In this document: piece after piece, positions 6,618 through 7,595 of the stretch
How the letters are laid out: the number at the start of each line of letters is the position of its first letter
Position numbering within the stretch: the first letter of the stretch is position 1
Origin: Castellaniella sp. UBA6218
GTDB lineage: Bacteria > Pseudomonadota > Gammaproteobacteria > Burkholderiales > Burkholderiaceae_B
Direction: 5' to 3'
Length of the DNA stretch: 7,595 bases
Assembly (NCBI GenBank): GCA_002421865.1
Contig: DISE01000131.1
Location: 16,430-24,024 of the forward strand
Translations under genes and position numbers: made by a program
Notes under the pieces: model-generated
Databases searched by the model: none
Told to the model about the DNA's origin: nothing
The model's input: the letters and a program-made list of their open reading frames with translations, nothing else

Positions 6618-6623
6618 ATTCTA
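6618..6623 (-). promoter_or_regulatory. Candidate -10 box for tRNA-Arg (and tam)
   Basis: On the minus strand TAGAAT, the same hexamer as before tRNA-Pro, lies 70 bases upstream of the tRNA 5' end. This would give a leader of about 60 nt, longer than for tRNA-Pro. No convincing -35 box is seen. I found no closer -10-like sequence in the GC-rich leader (6549-6610). Confidence 0.4.
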
Positions 6624-6695
6624 ACGTGCATTCCAGGCTCGGTGTTTTCCCTGATGGCCCAAAGGAATGGGCGGACTGTAAGGCCCTCGTAAGTT

Positions 6696-6712
6696 CGGGT
6701 TTCTATCTTGCA
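6696..6712 (+). promoter_or_regulatory. Possible sigma54-type promoter of yjcH-actP
   Basis: A GG (6698-6699) – 10 bases – GC (6710-6711) arrangement with a perfect TTGCA at the -12 element stands about 31 bases before the yjcH ATG. Transcription would start near 6723. The -24 half matches poorly beyond the GG, and I see no clear sigma70 alternative. A small inverted repeat GCCCA/TGGGC (6657-6672) upstream could be a regulator site. Both calls are tentative. Confidence 0.25.
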
Positions 6713-6742
6713 CCGCACCATACGACCCATCAGGAGACAGAC

Positions 6743-7051
6743 ATGGGAGACAAGCGGACACAAGCCATTGTGTCGAATCCGAGATACCAGCAGTTGCGGC
6801 GCACGCGGCTGCGCTACGGCTGGACCCTGGCCGTGATCATGCTGCTGGTGTATTACAGCTTCATCGGCGTGATCGCTTTCGACAAGGAGCTGTTCGCGTT
6901 GAAACTGGGCGAGGGCGTCATGACCTGGGGCATCCCGGCCGGCTTCGGCGTGATCGTTTTCAGTGTGCTGATCACCGGCCTGTACGTGCGCCGCGCGAAC
7001 AGCGAATTCGACCGCCTGACCCGCGAGATCGTCCAGGAGGCCGGGCAATGA
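6743..7051 (+). CDS. yjcH: DUF485 inner-membrane protein, ActP partner
   Basis: This is a small membrane protein of 102 residues, the usual DUF485 (YjcH) size. It has two hydrophobic segments (about 26-46 and 60-83) and the family's C-terminal YVRRANSEFDRLTREI. The N-terminal IVSNPRYQQLRRTRLRYGW is also typical. DUF485 genes nearly always precede actP, and a helper or accessory role in acetate uptake is assumed but not proven. CAGGAG lies 7 bases before the ATG, which supports this start over the longer in-frame extension reaching back through tRNA-Arg. The stop overlaps the actP start (ATGA), showing translational coupling. Confidence 0.93.
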   Translation: MGDKRTQAIVSNPRYQQLRRTRLRYGWTLAVIMLLVYYSFIGVIAFDKELFALKLGEGVMTWGIPAGFGVIVFSVLITGLYVRRANSEFDRLTREIVQEAGQ

Positions 7052-7595
7052 ACCGCACGACCCTTTGGGCGCTGGGTGCGCCGGCCCTGGTGGCCTTGTC
7101 CTCGACCGCGCAGGCTGCGGGGGGCGATCTGGGCGAATTGCAGCGGCAGCCCACCAACTGGACCGCCATCGCGATGTTCAGCCTGTTCGTCCTCCTGACC
7201 CTGTGGATCACGAAATGGGCCGCGGCCCGGACCCGCTCCACCGCCGACTTCTACACCGCCGGCGGCGGCATCACCGGCTTCCAGAACGGGCTGGCGATCG
7301 CCGGGGATTACATGTCCGCCGCCTCGTTCCTGGGCATTTCCGCCGCCGTGATGATCAACGGTTACGATGGCCTGATCTATTCCATCGGTTTCCTGGTGGG
7401 CTGGCCCATCCTGACCTTCCTGATGGCCGAGCGACTGCGCAACCTGGGCAAGTTCACTTTCGCCGACGTGGCGGCCTACCGCTTCAGGCAGGGGCCGATC
7501 CGCGCCTTCGCGGCTTCGGGCACCCTGGTGGTTGTGGCGTTCTACCTGATCGCCCAGATGGTCGGCGCCGGCCAGCTCATCAAGCTGCTGTTCGG
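7048..7595 (+). CDS. actP: Cation/acetate symporter (3' truncated)
   Basis: The first 182 codons of a sodium:solute symporter family (SSF) permease are visible; the rest lies past the window edge. ActP takes up acetate and glyoxylate with a cation across the inner membrane and helps scavenge acetate. Visible parts are a signal-peptide-like N-terminus (about 1-24, ending AQA), a first core helix (about 38-56), the conserved STADFYTAGGGITGFQNGLA, the helix DYMSAASFLGISA and a further helix, YSIGFLVGWPILTFLMAERLR. Then come KFTFADVAAYRFRQ and the start of LVVVAFYLIAQMVGAGQLI. GDYMSAASFLG and the AGQLIKLLFG stretch are strongly ActP-like. AGGAGG lies about 9 bases before the ATG inside yjcH. The gene is coupled to yjcH by the ATGA overlap. 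Confidence 0.95.
   Translation, partial: MNRTTLWALGAPALVALSSTAQAAGGDLGELQRQPTNWTAIAMFSLFVLLTLWITKWAAARTRSTADFYTAGGGITGFQNGLAIAGDYMSAASFLGISAAVMINGYDGLIYSIGFLVGWPILTFLMAERLRNLGKFTFADVAAYRFRQGPIRAFAASGTLVVVAFYLIAQMVGAGQLIKLLF

Noticed and set aside
6404..6742. N-terminal extension of yjcH back through tRNA-Arg
   Set aside because: The extension crosses a tRNA gene; the ATG at 6743 has a clear ribosome site and gives the normal family length.

Overview
The window is GC-rich, gene-dense DNA. It reads as ordinary chromosome of a betaproteobacterium, most likely Alcaligenaceae (Bordetella/Achromobacter relatives). This rests on the character of the proteins (DUF485–ActP pair, Tam, OMPLA, DoxX, PhoP/PhoQ-type pair), the base composition and the short spacers. 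No tool-based taxonomy was possible. I see no mobile element, CRISPR array or phage gene. All eight protein genes are intact apart from the two cut by the window edges.

Left (1-1740, plus strand): the 3' end of an OmpR/PhoP-type response regulator, followed by its sensor histidine kinase with a 4-base ATGA overlap. The kinase core is PhoQ-like. The pair converges on a minus-strand block with only 16 bases between stop codons.

Centre (1757-6548, all minus strand), in transcription order: tRNA-Arg(TCT), tam (trans-aconitate 2-methyltransferase), pldA (outer-membrane phospholipase A with an extra N-terminal region), an LTA-synthase/OpgB-type membrane phosphotransferase of the sulfatase superfamily, tRNA-Pro(TGG), and doxX. 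The pldA and phosphotransferase genes are 12 bases apart and look like an envelope-lipid operon. OMPLA removes phospholipids from the outer leaflet of the outer membrane. The phosphotransferase probably moves a phospholipid head group onto a periplasmic acceptor. Both tRNA genes lie directly upstream of a protein gene on the same strand. For doxX the gap is only 21 bases, so the mRNA is probably released from the tRNA precursor.

Right (6743-7595, plus strand): a DUF485 membrane protein (yjcH) overlapping actP, the acetate/cation symporter, which runs off the window. Bases 6549-6742 separate this divergent pair from tRNA-Arg and hold candidate promoters for both directions.

I found no clearly new biological system. 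The points most worth a second look are the tRNA–doxX arrangement, a plus-facing intrinsic terminator with no plus-strand gene before it, the pldA N-terminal extension, and the pldA–phosphotransferase pairing.
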